From Saccharothrix carnea (GTDB lineage: Bacteria; Actinomycetota; Actinomycetes; Mycobacteriales; Pseudonocardiaceae): a stretch of DNA of 64,000 bases. The notes beneath the pieces are model-generated. The model was given only the letters and a program-made list of their open reading frames with translations. It was not told the origin of the DNA and made no database searches. The translations under genes and the position numbers were made by a program. The stretch is from NCBI RefSeq assembly GCF_003014735.1, contig NZ_PYAX01000001.1:496001-560000 (forward strand), written 5' to 3'. This document shows, in pieces, positions 18,080-27,680 of this stretch (position 1 is its first letter; every line of letters begins with the position of its first letter).

Positions 18080-18994
18080 CTAATATTCGCCCTTGACCAG
18101 GTTCCGGGGCTGCTCGCCGCGGGCGAACCGGGCGACCTCGGCGGCCACCACGGCGTACGCCCGCTCGGCGTGACCGGTGCAGCTGCCGGCCACGTGCGGG
18201 GTGAGGAACAGGCCGGGCGCCGTCCACAGCGGGTGGTCGGTCGGCAGCGGCTCGGGCTCGGTCACGTCCAGCGCCGCGCGCAGCCGCCCCGAGGTCAGCT
18301 CGGCCAGCAACGCGTCGGTGTCGACCACCGCGCCGCGGGCCGCGTTGACCAGGATCGCGCCGTCCTTCATCCGGGACAGGAACTTCGCGTCGACCATCCC
18401 GGTGGTCTCCTCGGTCAGCGGCACCACGACCAGCACCGCGTCGAACCCGCCCAGCAGGTCGGGCAGCTCGTCCACGCCGTGCACGCCGGGCCGCGCGGTG
18501 CGGCCGACCAGGGTCGCGGTCGCGTCGAACGGCTCCAGCCTGCGCCGGAACTGCTCGCCCAGGTCGCCCGCGCCGACCACGAGCACCTTCTTGTCCTGCA
18601 GCGTGTCGGTGAGGTGGTAGTCCCACCGGCGTTCCTGCCTGGCCCGCTCGAACCTCGGGAAGTCGCGGTAGATCGCGAGCAGCGCACCGATCGCCCACTC
18701 GGCCGTGCTGCCGCCGTGCGCGCCGCGGCACGTCGACAGCATCACACCATCGGGTACGACACCGATGAACCGCTCGGCGCCCGCCGACAGCAGTTGCACC
18801 AGCTTCAGCGACGGCAGCTGCGCGAACACGTCGCGCGGGTCCGCGCCGAGCAGGAACTTGGGTACCAGGACTTCCGCGTGCGCGGCGTCGGCGGGCAGCG
18901 GCTGCCCCGGCTCGTAGCGGACGGGCCGCACACCCTCCACGTCGGACAGCGCGCGGACGCCCAGCTCGTCGGGGACCAGAACGGTGAGGCTCAC
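18080..18994 (-). CDS. NAD-dependent 2-hydroxyacid dehydrogenase
   Basis: 304 residues from the GTG at 18994; the frame is open far upstream but runs antisense to the hydrolase gene. Rossmann motif VLVVGAGDLGEQF, catalytic Arg in NAARGAVVDTDALL, Glu in DVTEPEPLPTDHPLW and His in LTPHVAGS are present, so the D-isomer-specific dehydrogenase triad is complete. The substrate is unknown. A TAACGT box 8 bases before the GTG suggests leaderless transcription. It is divergent from the hydrolase at 19025 with only 30 bases between starts. Confidence 0.88.
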   Translation of the reverse strand: MSLTVLVPDELGVRALSDVEGVRPVRYEPGQPLPADAAHAEVLVPKFLLGADPRDVFAQLPSLKLVQLLSAGAERFIGVVPDGVMLSTCRGAHGGSTAEWAIGALLAIYRDFPRFERARQERRWDYHLTDTLQDKKVLVVGAGDLGEQFRRRLEPFDATATLVGRTARPGVHGVDELPDLLGGFDAVLVVVPLTEETTGMVDAKFLSRMKDGAILVNAARGAVVDTDALLAELTSGRLRAALDVTEPEPLPTDHPLWTAPGLFLTPHVAGSCTGHAERAYAVVAAEVARFARGEQPRNLVKGEY

Positions 18995-19024
18995 GGGTTC
19001 GCACGTTACGGCACACTGACCGCC

Positions 19025-19894
19025 ATGCGGGAGCACGACGTCTTCTCCGCGGACGGCACGCGGATCAGGTTGTGGCGCACCGACGCGGACGGGCCGGACG
19101 TGCTGCTCAGCCCCGGTCTCGGCGCCGTGCCCGCGGTGTGGCCGGAGGTGCCGTCGGCCCGCGTGCACAGCTGGTACCACCGCGGCACGCTGGCGTCGGA
19201 CCGGCCGGCCGACCCGTCCCGCATCGAGGTGTCCGACCACGTCGCCGACGCGCTGGCGGTGCTGGACGACGGCGGCGTCGAGCGGTGCGTGGTGATGGGC
19301 TGGTCGATGGGCGTGACGGTGGCCGCCGAGCTGGCGCTGCGGCACCCGGACCGGGTGACCGGCTTGATGCTCGTCGCGGGCGCGCCGGGTGACACGTTCG
19401 CGAGCGCGCTCGGCATCCCCGGCGTGCCGGCGGCGGTGCGGCGGCTGATCGGCGTCGGCGGGGTGGCGGCGTTGAAGGCCGCCGGGCCGCTGCTGGACGC
19501 CGTGCTGCACCGCGTTCCGGTGCCGGACCTCGGCGGGCCGCTGGTCGGGTCGCTGCGCCACTACCTCCAGCACGACTGGGGCTGGTACTTCACCCTCGCG
19601 CTGGCGCTGGGCCGCACGCCCCGGCTCGACCTGACCGGCGTGACGTGCCCCACCACGGTCCTGGCCGGCCGGTACGACTTCCTGGCGTCGGCCGATGGCG
19701 TGCTCGGGCCGGTCGCCGCGCTGCCGCAGGCCAGGGTTCGGGTGCTGCCGAACACGCACTTCCTGCCGCTGGAGGACCCGCAGGTGGTGGTGGACGAGCT
19801 GGAGCTGCTGCTCGACCGCGCCGACGCCGTGCGGCGGGCCGTGCACGAGGACGTGGACGGGCCGCTCACCCCGCGTTCACGGCCCCGCGCTTAA
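19025..19894 (+). CDS. alpha/beta hydrolase
   Basis: 289 residues from ATG 19025. The nucleophile elbow is GWSMG (Ser in VVMGWSMGVTVAAELALRHPD), the acid is probably Asp in AGRYDFLAS and the His is in PNTHFLPLEDP. The oxyanion region is LSPGLGAVPAVW, and the cap is short. It is a soluble esterase- or lipase-like enzyme with no recognisable substrate. The next gene begins 10 bases after its stop. Confidence 0.85.
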   Translation: MREHDVFSADGTRIRLWRTDADGPDVLLSPGLGAVPAVWPEVPSARVHSWYHRGTLASDRPADPSRIEVSDHVADALAVLDDGGVERCVVMGWSMGVTVAAELALRHPDRVTGLMLVAGAPGDTFASALGIPGVPAAVRRLIGVGGVAALKAAGPLLDAVLHRVPVPDLGGPLVGSLRHYLQHDWGWYFTLALALGRTPRLDLTGVTCPTTVLAGRYDFLASADGVLGPVAALPQARVRVLPNTHFLPLEDPQVVVDELELLLDRADAVRRAVHEDVDGPLTPRSRPRA

Positions 19895-19904
19895 CCTGGG
19901 ACCC

Positions 19905-21092
19905 GTGTCACGACTGCGTGGAGTGCTGATCGGGACGGCCCTCGGCCTGCTGGCCGCGGGCTGCGCCGGCTTCCCCGAGCAGCCGGGACCGGCGGGGTGG
20001 AGCGCGGCCCAGCCGTTGACGCCGCAGGCCGGGCCGGTGCCCGAGCTGCCCGGTGAACTCCCGAAGGGACCCGCCCAGGGCCAGCCACCCGGCCAGGAGC
20101 CGACACCCGTGCCGCCGCCGCAGGGCTGCAAGGACTTCAACCCCGCCGTGGTCGGCACGTGCCTGAGCCCGATCTCCGGCGTGGCGCTGACCGACGTCAA
20201 CCAGACCACCGGTGCGGTGACGGCGCTGGCGACCGAGCGCGCCACCGGGCGGCTGGTCAAGGTGACCAAGGACGTCGACCCGGTCGAGGTGGCGAAGTTC
20301 GAGGTGGACGCGGCCGGTGACGGCGGGCTCACCGGGCTCACCCTGTCGCCGACCTACCCCGAGGACCAGCTGGTCTACGTGTACGTGACCACGGCGACCG
20401 ACAACCGGGTGCTGCGGCTCGCGCCCGGCGACGTGCCCAAGCCGGTGCTGACCGGCATCCCGAAGGGCCCGACCGGCAACCGGGGCGTGCTCGCCCACGA
20501 CCGCACCGGCGCGCTGCTGGTTGCGACCGGTGACGCGGGCAACCCGGCGGCGGCGGCCGACCCGAACTCGCTGGCCGGGAAGGTGCTGCGGATCGACGGC
20601 GCCGGCCAGCCCGCGCGCGGCAACCCGACCGCGGGCTCGCGGGTGCTGGCGAGCGGGCTGAAGTCGCCGGGCGGGCTGTGCGTGTCCGGCGACGGGTCGA
20701 AGACGTGGGTGACCGACGCGGGCGCGACGGCGGACCTGCTGTACCGGGTGCAGCCGGGCAAGGCGCTGGGCGATCCGGCGTGGTCGTGGCCCGAGCGGCC
20801 CGGTGTCGGCGGCTGCGCGTCGTTCTCGAACCTGGTGATGGTGGCCACGAGCGCCACCCCCGGCCTGCTCAACCTGCCGATGAACCCGGAGGGCGCGTTC
20901 ACCGGCAAGCCGGAGGCGACCATGACCGGCGAGGACGGCTTCGGCCGCCTCGGACCGCTGGTGATGCTGGACGACACGACCGCGCTGTCCGGCACGGTGA
21001 ACAAGAACGCGGGCGGCGCACCGGTCTCCAGCGACGACCGCGTGGTGATCGTGGTGCGGGACGGCGGCGGTCCGGGCGGCACGAAGGACTGA
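19905..21092 (+). CDS. lipoprotein of the glucose/sorbosone (PQQ-type) dehydrogenase family
   Basis: 395 residues from GTG 19905. The lipobox LLAAGC puts the lipid anchor at Cys20, followed by a Pro-rich spacer (about 30-80) and a six-bladed propeller domain with GLTGLTLSPTYPEDQLVYVYVTT, NRGVLAHDRTGALLVATGDAGN and GKVLRIDG, the usual GSDH blocks. It should be a surface-anchored sugar or aldose dehydrogenase. The catalytic His that precedes the GLTGL-type segment in active enzymes is not obvious here (DAAGDGGLTGLTLSP has no His), so activity is uncertain. Confidence 0.82.
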   Translation: MSRLRGVLIGTALGLLAAGCAGFPEQPGPAGWSAAQPLTPQAGPVPELPGELPKGPAQGQPPGQEPTPVPPPQGCKDFNPAVVGTCLSPISGVALTDVNQTTGAVTALATERATGRLVKVTKDVDPVEVAKFEVDAAGDGGLTGLTLSPTYPEDQLVYVYVTTATDNRVLRLAPGDVPKPVLTGIPKGPTGNRGVLAHDRTGALLVATGDAGNPAAAADPNSLAGKVLRIDGAGQPARGNPTAGSRVLASGLKSPGGLCVSGDGSKTWVTDAGATADLLYRVQPGKALGDPAWSWPERPGVGGCASFSNLVMVATSATPGLLNLPMNPEGAFTGKPEATMTGEDGFGRLGPLVMLDDTTALSGTVNKNAGGAPVSSDDRVVIVVRDGGGPGGTKD

Positions 21093-21125
21093 AGCCGCGG
21101 CGGCACGGTTGACCGCCGTGCGACT

Positions 21126-21151
21126 CTTTGTGTCAAGGGGATGACACAAAG
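21126..21151. promoter_or_regulatory. palindromic operator for the GntR regulator
   Basis: CTTTGTGTCA and TGACACAAAG form a perfect 10-bp inverted repeat with a 6-base spacer, 11 bases before the GTG of the membrane-protein gene whose operon encodes a YtrA-type GntR repressor. Autoregulation through this site is inferred from position and symmetry. Confidence 0.7.
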
Positions 21152-21162
21152 GGGGTGGCGTC

Positions 21163-22104
21163 GTGGGCGGACTCGTCGGGACGGCGCTGGTGCACGGACT
21201 GATCGGCTTGGCCGTGGTGGTCGTGCTGTGGCCGACGACGTCCGCCGGGCGGCGGTTCCTGCTGCGCTGGGGCGTGCCCGAGCCGGACGACCGGCAGAGC
21301 GCGCAGGCGGTGCGGTACCTGCGGGACCGGCGGCTGCTCTACCCGGTGCTGTTCCTGCTCACGCCGGTGGTGGCCGGGCCCGCCGCGCGCGCGTTCGGCT
21401 TCGCGGACCAGTCATCCGGCGCGGTGCGCAACTTCGCGCCGCTGCTCGTTGCGCTGCTGGTCGCGGAAGCCGCCGCGGCGCTGCGCCCGGTGCGCGGCAC
21501 CAGGACCGCGACGCTGGCCCGCCGCCACTGGCGCGACCTGGTGCCGCGGTGGGCGATCGGGCTGCTGCTGGTGCTCGGCGCGGTGGCCGCCCTCCTGGCC
21601 GGGGCAGGGCTGGCCGCCCAGCCGTGGGCGGACCGGGTCGCCGCTACCTTCCCCGCCGACGGTGTGTGGCGTTCCGCCGATGGCACCGCGGAGGGGACCG
21701 TGTCGGTGCAGTACCTCGCGGAGATGCGCGAGCCGGTGAGCCTGGTCGCGCTCATCGGTGTGGCGTGCGGCCTGGTCGTCGTCCTGGGCGTGGTGCGGCT
21801 CGCGGTGCGTCGGCGGTCGTTGGCGGAGCCGCCGGTGGACGCCGCGTTCCGGACGCGCAGTGCCCGGGTCGCGGTCGGCATCGGCCTGGCGTGGACGGCG
21901 GCGGTGGTGCTGGTGGCGGGCAACCGGCTCGACTTCCTGCGCGGCCTCGACTTCACCGCGGCCGGGGCGGAACCGGTGCCCGCGTGGCTGGAGCACACGT
22001 CCACGGGTGGGTACCTGGGGCTCGTGACGCTGCTCGTCGGGGTGGGCGGCTGGATCTGGGTGGCGAACCCGTCCCGGCCACCGGCCTCGCGGACCGCCGC
22101 GTGA
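21163..22104 (+). CDS. multi-pass membrane protein encoded with a GntR regulator
   Basis: 313 residues with seven or so hydrophobic segments (for example HGLIGLAVVVVLWP, WAIGLLLVLGAVAALLAG, VALIGVACGLVVVLGVV, YLGLVTLLVGVGGWIWV). No enzymatic motif is recognised. It starts at GTG 21163, behind AAAGGGGG. Its stop overlaps the start of the GntR gene by four bases (GTGA). YtrA-type regulators usually control adjacent membrane transport or envelope proteins, so this protein is the likely target. Confidence 0.8.
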   Translation: MGGLVGTALVHGLIGLAVVVVLWPTTSAGRRFLLRWGVPEPDDRQSAQAVRYLRDRRLLYPVLFLLTPVVAGPAARAFGFADQSSGAVRNFAPLLVALLVAEAAAALRPVRGTRTATLARRHWRDLVPRWAIGLLLVLGAVAALLAGAGLAAQPWADRVAATFPADGVWRSADGTAEGTVSVQYLAEMREPVSLVALIGVACGLVVVLGVVRLAVRRRSLAEPPVDAAFRTRSARVAVGIGLAWTAAVVLVAGNRLDFLRGLDFTAAGAEPVPAWLEHTSTGGYLGLVTLLVGVGGWIWVANPSRPPASRTAA

Positions 22105-22472
22105 CCCGGATCGTCGTCGACCCGGACAGCGGGGTGGCGCCCTGGCGGCAGGTGCGTGACCAGCTCGTGCACCTGATCCGGGTCGGCGAGCTGCCGGTCG
22201 GCGCACCGCTGCCGCCGATCCGGCAGCTGGCGCGTGACCTCGGGCTCTCGGTCGGGACGGTGGCGCGCGGGTACCGCGAACTGGAGTTGGCCGGTGTGCT
22301 GGCCACCGCGCGGCGCCGGGGCACGGTGGTGGCGGCGGTGCCCCGGACCGACGCGGTGACCGCCGCGGCACTCGCCGAGGCCGCGGCCGAGTACGCCGCG
22401 TCGGCCAAGGCCCTGGGCGTCGACCGGCAGGACGCGGTGCAGGCCCTGCTGCACGCCTGTCGCGACGAGTAG
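22101..22472 (+). CDS. GntR family regulator, YtrA subfamily
   Basis: 123 residues. The N-terminal winged helix reads APWRQVRDQLVHLIRVGELPVGAPLPPIRQLARDLGLSVGTVARGYRELELAGVL, the YtrA pattern, followed by only about 50 residues forming a helical dimerisation tail (AALAEAAAEYAASAKALGV) with no ligand-binding domain, which is the subfamily's hallmark. It is translationally coupled to the upstream membrane protein and probably represses its own operon through the palindrome at 21126-21151. It converges with the M14 gene with 5 bases between stops. Confidence 0.9.
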   Translation: MTRIVVDPDSGVAPWRQVRDQLVHLIRVGELPVGAPLPPIRQLARDLGLSVGTVARGYRELELAGVLATARRRGTVVAAVPRTDAVTAAALAEAAAEYAASAKALGVDRQDAVQALLHACRDE

Positions 22473-22477
22473 CCCGC

Positions 22478-24943
22478 TCAGCCCACCGTGGCGAAGATGG
22501 CGTCGGCAACCTGCCAGTACAGGCCCTTCGGGTGGTCGCGGAACAGCGGTTCGGTGCCGAACAGCACCGCCCGCGCGCCCCGCGGCGACGTGCCCGCCAC
22601 GACCGCCGCCTGACCGGCCGCCTCCGCCTGCCCGCCCGACCCGTCCGGGCGCGTGGCCCAGTGCCCGGCGACCAGGTCCTGGTAGCGCTGCCGCACGACC
22701 ACGCCGGGTCCGAGGTCGGTGAACCAGTACGGCGCGTACACGAACGCGTGGCCGACCGCGCCCGCGCCGTCCACCACCGACACGACGCCGTTCGCGTCCT
22801 CCCGGCCCGCGACCGCGCGCACCGGCAGCACACCTGCGTCGGCGTTGAACCGCGCTCCCGTCGCACCGCGCGTCACCACGCCGCCTCGCGCCAGGAACGC
22901 GTCCACCGCGGCCTTGGCGGGCGCGACGAGGTGGTCGTAGCGCAAGCCCGACGACACCAGCAGCACGTCGACCCCGGACAGGTCGAACCCGGCGTTCAGC
23001 ACCTCCGTCGACACCGGCCGCACGTCGAAACCCATGTCCCGCAACGCCTTCAGCTCATCCGCCGCCACCGCGCCCGCCACCGCGGGACGGCGCAGCGGCG
23101 TGCCGCCCGGCCCCGCCGCGGTGAACCGGGCGCCGTACCGGTCCGACACCTCCTCGGCCGCCGCCCGCGCCGACGCGGGCACCACGATCGTGCCGTCGTC
23201 CTGCCTGCGCACCTCGACACCGCGGGCGAGCAGGTCGTTCACCGCCGCCGCGTCCTTGCCGTCGACCAGCGTGAGCGCCAGGTCGCTGCCCTCGGGCGCG
23301 TGCAGTGAACCGGTCGGCGACGCCGCCGCCACGTCACGCCCGCGCACGTGCAGCGGCCCGTCCCGCACGACGTCCACCGACGCGCCCCACAGCAGCCGGT
23401 GGCTCCAGCCGCTGATGTCGTACATGACCGGCACGTGGTCGGAGATGTCCCGACCGGCCTCCAGCATCACGTTGGCCAGCGCCCGCTTCGGCTGGTGCAG
23501 GTCCACCACGTACGACCCGGCCGGGTACGCGCGGTCGCCCAGCGTGAACGGCCGGTCCGCCCTCTTCACCCGGACGTCGTGCGCGACCAGGTGGTCGACC
23601 AGCCGTGCGGCGGCCTGCCCGGACCGCTGCCCGTCACCGACCGGTATGACGTACGCGCGCGGGAACTCCGTGGTGTAGCGGTCTTCGGGGCCGAAGCCGG
23701 GCACGAAACCGTCCGGCACGACCCGCTGCGGCTCGCCCGCCAGGCCGCGGCGGAACATCTCGATCTGGTTGTCCACCATCGCGGTCCGGTGCTGCTGCAC
23801 GTACGCGAGCGCGCTGCGGATCGTCGCCTCGACCACGTCCGTGTTGATCGCCGAACGACGCCGCAGCTCCATCACCGGCTGTGTCGTGTAATCGCCTCGG
23901 TTCACCCGCATCGGGATCTCGATCGTGTAGGACACCGCGCCGTGGTACATCGAGTACTGGGCGGTGTAGATCGGCGCCCAGCCGTCCCACACGCCCGGTT
24001 CGTAGTCGCGGAACGGGATCTCCGGCGTGGCCGCCTCCGGGTGGCCGAGCGCCCGCACGGCGTCCTCCATGCGCAGCCCGCCCGCGTAACCGTGCTCGAT
24101 GTAGAGGTCGAAGTCGTAGTTCTGGCCGTGCGGCGGGGTGGTCGGCTCGATCAGCGTGTTGGCCACGTACCCGTGCTCGTCGAGCACCAGCAGCGGCTGG
24201 ACGCGCTTGACCACGTCCCGCATCGCCCGCGACTCCGGCTGCGACGAGGTGACGAAGTCGCGGTTGAGGTCGAACCCGCTCGCGTTGGCGCGGGTACCGG
24301 CCACCCGCCCGTCCGGGTTCGCGGTCAGGTTCACGTAGACCCGGTGGCGGCGCAGGAAGTCCCGCGCGGCCGGGTCGAAGGCCAGGTCCTCGATCACGCG
24401 CAGCGCGCCGTCGGTGCCCTCCCACTCGTCGCCGTGGATGTTGGCGTTGATCCACACCGGCGCCTTGTAGCCGCCGCGCAGGAAGACGTCCCGGGCGGCG
24501 CCGACCGGGTCGTTCTCGATCTTGTCGCGCCACGCCTCCTGCCTGCGGGTCTCCGCCGGGCTCTCCGGCGCGGTGAGCGTGACCAGGTAGAGGTCGCGGC
24601 CCGCGGTGGACCGGCCGACGACCTCGACGGACACCCGGTCGCTGCGGCGCTGCAGGTCGTTCAGGCGCGGCGCGAGCGAGTGGTAGGGCGCGAGACCGAG
24701 CTTGATCGACCGGTCGGCCTGGTCCTCCGGGTAGACCCGCAGCAGGGTGCGGCGCGGGTAGCCGGGGTTGGCGTCGGGCCAGTTGTCGCCGCGCGCGCTG
24801 GCGTGCAGCGGCGCGTCGACGGCCGCGACCTGGTTGCGCTCCGGGCCGTTGCCCGGCTCGTGCGCCCGGCCGACCGCGGGCGCGGCGGTCGCCGGGGTGG
24901 TCATCGTGGCCAGCAACAGCAGCGTCAGCGTCAACCAGCGCAC
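22478..24943 (-). CDS. secreted M14 family zinc carboxypeptidase
   Basis: 821 residues. Signal peptide MRWLTLTLLLLATMTTPATA, then a peptidase M14 domain (about 85-400) with zinc ligands His170 and Glu173 in NANIHGDEWEG and a third His at about 257 in LDEHGY; the general-base Glu is likely in SYTIEIPMR. The C-terminal half resembles other large actinomycete M14 proteins and includes a glutamine-amidotransferase-like region (VDVLLVSSGLRYDHLVAPAKAAVDAFLARGG). GTG start with AGGGGG 4 bases upstream. It cleaves C-terminal residues from extracellular peptides; specificity is unknown. Confidence 0.9.
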   Translation of the reverse strand: MRWLTLTLLLLATMTTPATAAPAVGRAHEPGNGPERNQVAAVDAPLHASARGDNWPDANPGYPRRTLLRVYPEDQADRSIKLGLAPYHSLAPRLNDLQRRSDRVSVEVVGRSTAGRDLYLVTLTAPESPAETRRQEAWRDKIENDPVGAARDVFLRGGYKAPVWINANIHGDEWEGTDGALRVIEDLAFDPAARDFLRRHRVYVNLTANPDGRVAGTRANASGFDLNRDFVTSSQPESRAMRDVVKRVQPLLVLDEHGYVANTLIEPTTPPHGQNYDFDLYIEHGYAGGLRMEDAVRALGHPEAATPEIPFRDYEPGVWDGWAPIYTAQYSMYHGAVSYTIEIPMRVNRGDYTTQPVMELRRRSAINTDVVEATIRSALAYVQQHRTAMVDNQIEMFRRGLAGEPQRVVPDGFVPGFGPEDRYTTEFPRAYVIPVGDGQRSGQAAARLVDHLVAHDVRVKRADRPFTLGDRAYPAGSYVVDLHQPKRALANVMLEAGRDISDHVPVMYDISGWSHRLLWGASVDVVRDGPLHVRGRDVAAASPTGSLHAPEGSDLALTLVDGKDAAAVNDLLARGVEVRRQDDGTIVVPASARAAAEEVSDRYGARFTAAGPGGTPLRRPAVAGAVAADELKALRDMGFDVRPVSTEVLNAGFDLSGVDVLLVSSGLRYDHLVAPAKAAVDAFLARGGVVTRGATGARFNADAGVLPVRAVAGREDANGVVSVVDGAGAVGHAFVYAPYWFTDLGPGVVVRQRYQDLVAGHWATRPDGSGGQAEAAGQAAVVAGTSPRGARAVLFGTEPLFRDHPKGLYWQVADAIFATVG

Positions 24944-25036
24944 CGGACCCCCTGGGGGTGATCGCCGAAGAACTCCTCCACCCTGACTAGTGGGTGCGGG
25001 TGATCCCGGTCAACCGGTCGAACGGCTGGTCAAGCG

Positions 25037-27658
25037 CTAACCCGAACCAAGGCACACGAACGGACGACGCAGCGGGTCCACCGCGACCGCCTCGGCCAGT
25101 GCCACGGCCGGTGACGCGCCGGCCGCCAGGTTGCGGTGGAAGTCGGCCATCGCCGCGGCCGAGGGCTGGTCGCCCACCCGGCTGGACGCGGCGATCACCG
25201 TCCGGGCACCGCCCGCCAGCAACGCGCCCGCGAACCCCAGCGGCTCGTCACCGGGCCGCACCCGGTTCAGCGCCAGCTCGCACGCGGCCAGCACCACCTG
25301 GTGCGGCGGGCGGCGGACCCGGCCGATCTCGTGCGCGAACATCGCGCCGTCGACCAGCTCCAGCCGGGAGAACAGCGCGTTCTCCGGCTCGTGCTCGCCG
25401 TGCGCGGCGATGTGCGCCAGCTCCACCCCGTCCAGCGCCTCCAGCACCGCGCCGACCCTGGCCTCGTTCACGCCGAGCAGCTTCGCGTCACCGTGGTAGC
25501 CGGCCAGCCGGTCGATCTCGCCCTGCGCGGCCTGCAACCCGGGACCGCGCACCAGCAGCACGCCGTCGACCGGCGCCCGCTCCCCGCGGATCGCCGACAC
25601 CCACGCGGTGGCCGAGGGCACCGCCGTCGTGGGCCGGTTCGCGCACGTCGGCAGCACGTTCCACGGCACCACGTACAGCGCGCCGGTGGGCACCACGACC
25701 AGCGACCGGTCCCCGATCATCGGCGCCAGCGGGCGCAGCAGCAGCCGGTCCAGCTTCTCCGCCTCACGGCGCGCGGACGCGGAGATGACCTCGACCAGCG
25801 GCGCCGGCAGGTGGTCGGGCGCGAGCGCGTTGAGGTCGGCGTGCAGGCGGCGCGCGCCCTCGGTGGCCTCGGCGGCCGACCCGAGCCGCACCATGCGCAC
25901 CCGAGCACCGGCGAACACCACCGCGATCAGCTCGTCGCCGGACACCGCGAAGCTCACCATCGCCTGCCCGGACAGCCGGTCGAGCACCTCGTCCGGCTTG
26001 ACGACCGGGCGCGGCGTGCCCCAGGGGCTGGCGCTCCAGCCCATCCGGGTGGCCGCGCGCTGGCTCGCCTTGAGCCGCGCCTCCAGCTCCTGGGTCGGCA
26101 GGCCGTCGAGGCGGGCCCGCAGCAGGGCGCGGCTGAGCCTGCGCACCTCGGCGATCCGCTCGCCCAGCTCGGAATCCACAGTGGACTCGGCCGGGTCGTA
26201 CCGGTACAGCTGGGCCCTGGTCCGCTCCAGCCAGGTGAACAGGCGCTTGGCGTTGGCCGCCGAGTCACGACCGCCCAGCACCAGGCGCACGGCCAGTTCG
26301 CCCAGCTCACGGCCGTGCACGGCGGTGCCGGACACCAGTTCCAGCCCGCCGAGCCGGTCCCGCAGCCTGCCCAGTTCCGCCAGGCCCGCCTTGGCCTGTG
26401 CCAGCGCCACCCGCTGGTTGCCGCGCGCCAGCGCCAGCTCCGCCCGGCACAGCCGCAGCAGCATCCGGTGGTCGATCGGCGAGATCCGGCGCGACTTGGG
26501 CACGCTGCGCAGCAGCTCGGCGCCCCGGTCCGGGTCGCCGCGGCGGATCTCCAGCCTGGCCGCCAGCACCAGCGCGAACGCCGCCTGGTCGTGCAGCTTC
26601 AGCGCGGCCAGCTCCCCGGACAGCTCGATCGCCCGCCGCACCACCCCGGCGACCGGGCGGCGTGAACCGAGCGCGCGCACCGCGTCCACCCGCAACGCGA
26701 TCAGCCCCGACACCGCCGCCCACGCCGGGCTACCGCGCCGGACCAGCTTGCGCTGCGCCGAGTTCGCCATCCGCCGGGCCAGCACGAGGTCGCCGTCCTG
26801 CAACGCCGCCGCCGCGCGGAACAGCTCCGCCTCGGCGACGTCCTGCCCGATGCGCTGGCGGCGCAGCTCCGGCAGCACCTCGTCCAGCAGCCTGCCCGCC
26901 TCGTCGGCCAGCCCGACGCTGATCATCGCCTCCGCCTGGTCGATGCGCAGCCGCAGCAGCAGGCCGGGTTCGAGGTCCTGGAACGCCCGGTTGGCCTCCT
27001 GGTAGTGGCGCAGGGCGGCCGGGATGTCGCCGGCTCGCTGCTCCGCGTTGCCCAACGCGTGCTTGGCGATCGAGGCGCGCAGCGGCAGGTCGTGCGCGTC
27101 GGCCAGCTCGACGGCGCGGTTGAGGTCGCGGACGGCCTTCTCGTGCCGGTGCACCTCGCCGTGCGCGTTGCCCCGGTTGGACAGGGCCAGCGCGAGCAGG
27201 TCGACGGCCTCCGGGTCGGCGTGCGCGCGCAGCCGCCGTTCGCTGCGCTCGATCTCCACGTCCAGCTGGGCGATGCCCTCGTCGATGCGGCCGACCCGGC
27301 ACAGCAGCGCGGCGCGGTTGAGGTTGACCAGGGTGGACAGGTGGGCCCGCAGCGCCTCGTCGCGCAGCCCGGCGAGCTCGGAGTCGACGCCCGCGAGCTG
27401 GGTCAGGCCGTCGTCCACCTTGCCCGTCTCGGCCAGGCAGAACGCCAGCGTGTTGCGCAGCCGGGTGCGGACCTCGAGCCGTTCCTGCGGGTCGATCCCG
27501 GGGGTCTCCAGCAGCGCGAGGCCCCGGCGCATCTGCCGGATGGCGGACGGGTGGCGGTCGGCGGTGGCCGCGTCGCGCGCGCTGCGGTGCAACTGCCGGG
27601 CCAGTCTGACCGCGTGATCCGGTCCGGAGGAGCCACGCGTTTCGCCAGGCACGGTCAT
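25037..27658 (-). CDS. TPR-CHAT domain protein (caspase-like protease)
   Basis: 873 residues. Residues 1-450 are helical TPR-like repeats (for example SNRGNAHGEVHRHEKAVRDLNRAVELADAHD). Residues about 540-873 are a CHAT domain: the catalytic His is in HIAAHGEHEPE (His753) and the Cys in VVLAACELA (Cys793), both intact, with the closing GFAGALLAGGARTVIAASSRVGD block. CHAT proteins are caspase/gingipain-clan proteases that often act on a dedicated partner when TPR modules sense a signal. The upstream gene (87 bases away, same strand) encodes a 93-residue GGPYKPT-repeat protein, a candidate partner or substrate. No clear Shine-Dalgarno precedes the ATG. Confidence 0.9.
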   Translation of the reverse strand: MTVPGETRGSSGPDHAVRLARQLHRSARDAATADRHPSAIRQMRRGLALLETPGIDPQERLEVRTRLRNTLAFCLAETGKVDDGLTQLAGVDSELAGLRDEALRAHLSTLVNLNRAALLCRVGRIDEGIAQLDVEIERSERRLRAHADPEAVDLLALALSNRGNAHGEVHRHEKAVRDLNRAVELADAHDLPLRASIAKHALGNAEQRAGDIPAALRHYQEANRAFQDLEPGLLLRLRIDQAEAMISVGLADEAGRLLDEVLPELRRQRIGQDVAEAELFRAAAALQDGDLVLARRMANSAQRKLVRRGSPAWAAVSGLIALRVDAVRALGSRRPVAGVVRRAIELSGELAALKLHDQAAFALVLAARLEIRRGDPDRGAELLRSVPKSRRISPIDHRMLLRLCRAELALARGNQRVALAQAKAGLAELGRLRDRLGGLELVSGTAVHGRELGELAVRLVLGGRDSAANAKRLFTWLERTRAQLYRYDPAESTVDSELGERIAEVRRLSRALLRARLDGLPTQELEARLKASQRAATRMGWSASPWGTPRPVVKPDEVLDRLSGQAMVSFAVSGDELIAVVFAGARVRMVRLGSAAEATEGARRLHADLNALAPDHLPAPLVEVISASARREAEKLDRLLLRPLAPMIGDRSLVVVPTGALYVVPWNVLPTCANRPTTAVPSATAWVSAIRGERAPVDGVLLVRGPGLQAAQGEIDRLAGYHGDAKLLGVNEARVGAVLEALDGVELAHIAAHGEHEPENALFSRLELVDGAMFAHEIGRVRRPPHQVVLAACELALNRVRPGDEPLGFAGALLAGGARTVIAASSRVGDQPSAAAMADFHRNLAAGASPAVALAEAVAVDPLRRPFVCLGSG

Positions 27659-27680
27659 ATGAGATCACAAGCGGAAGACG

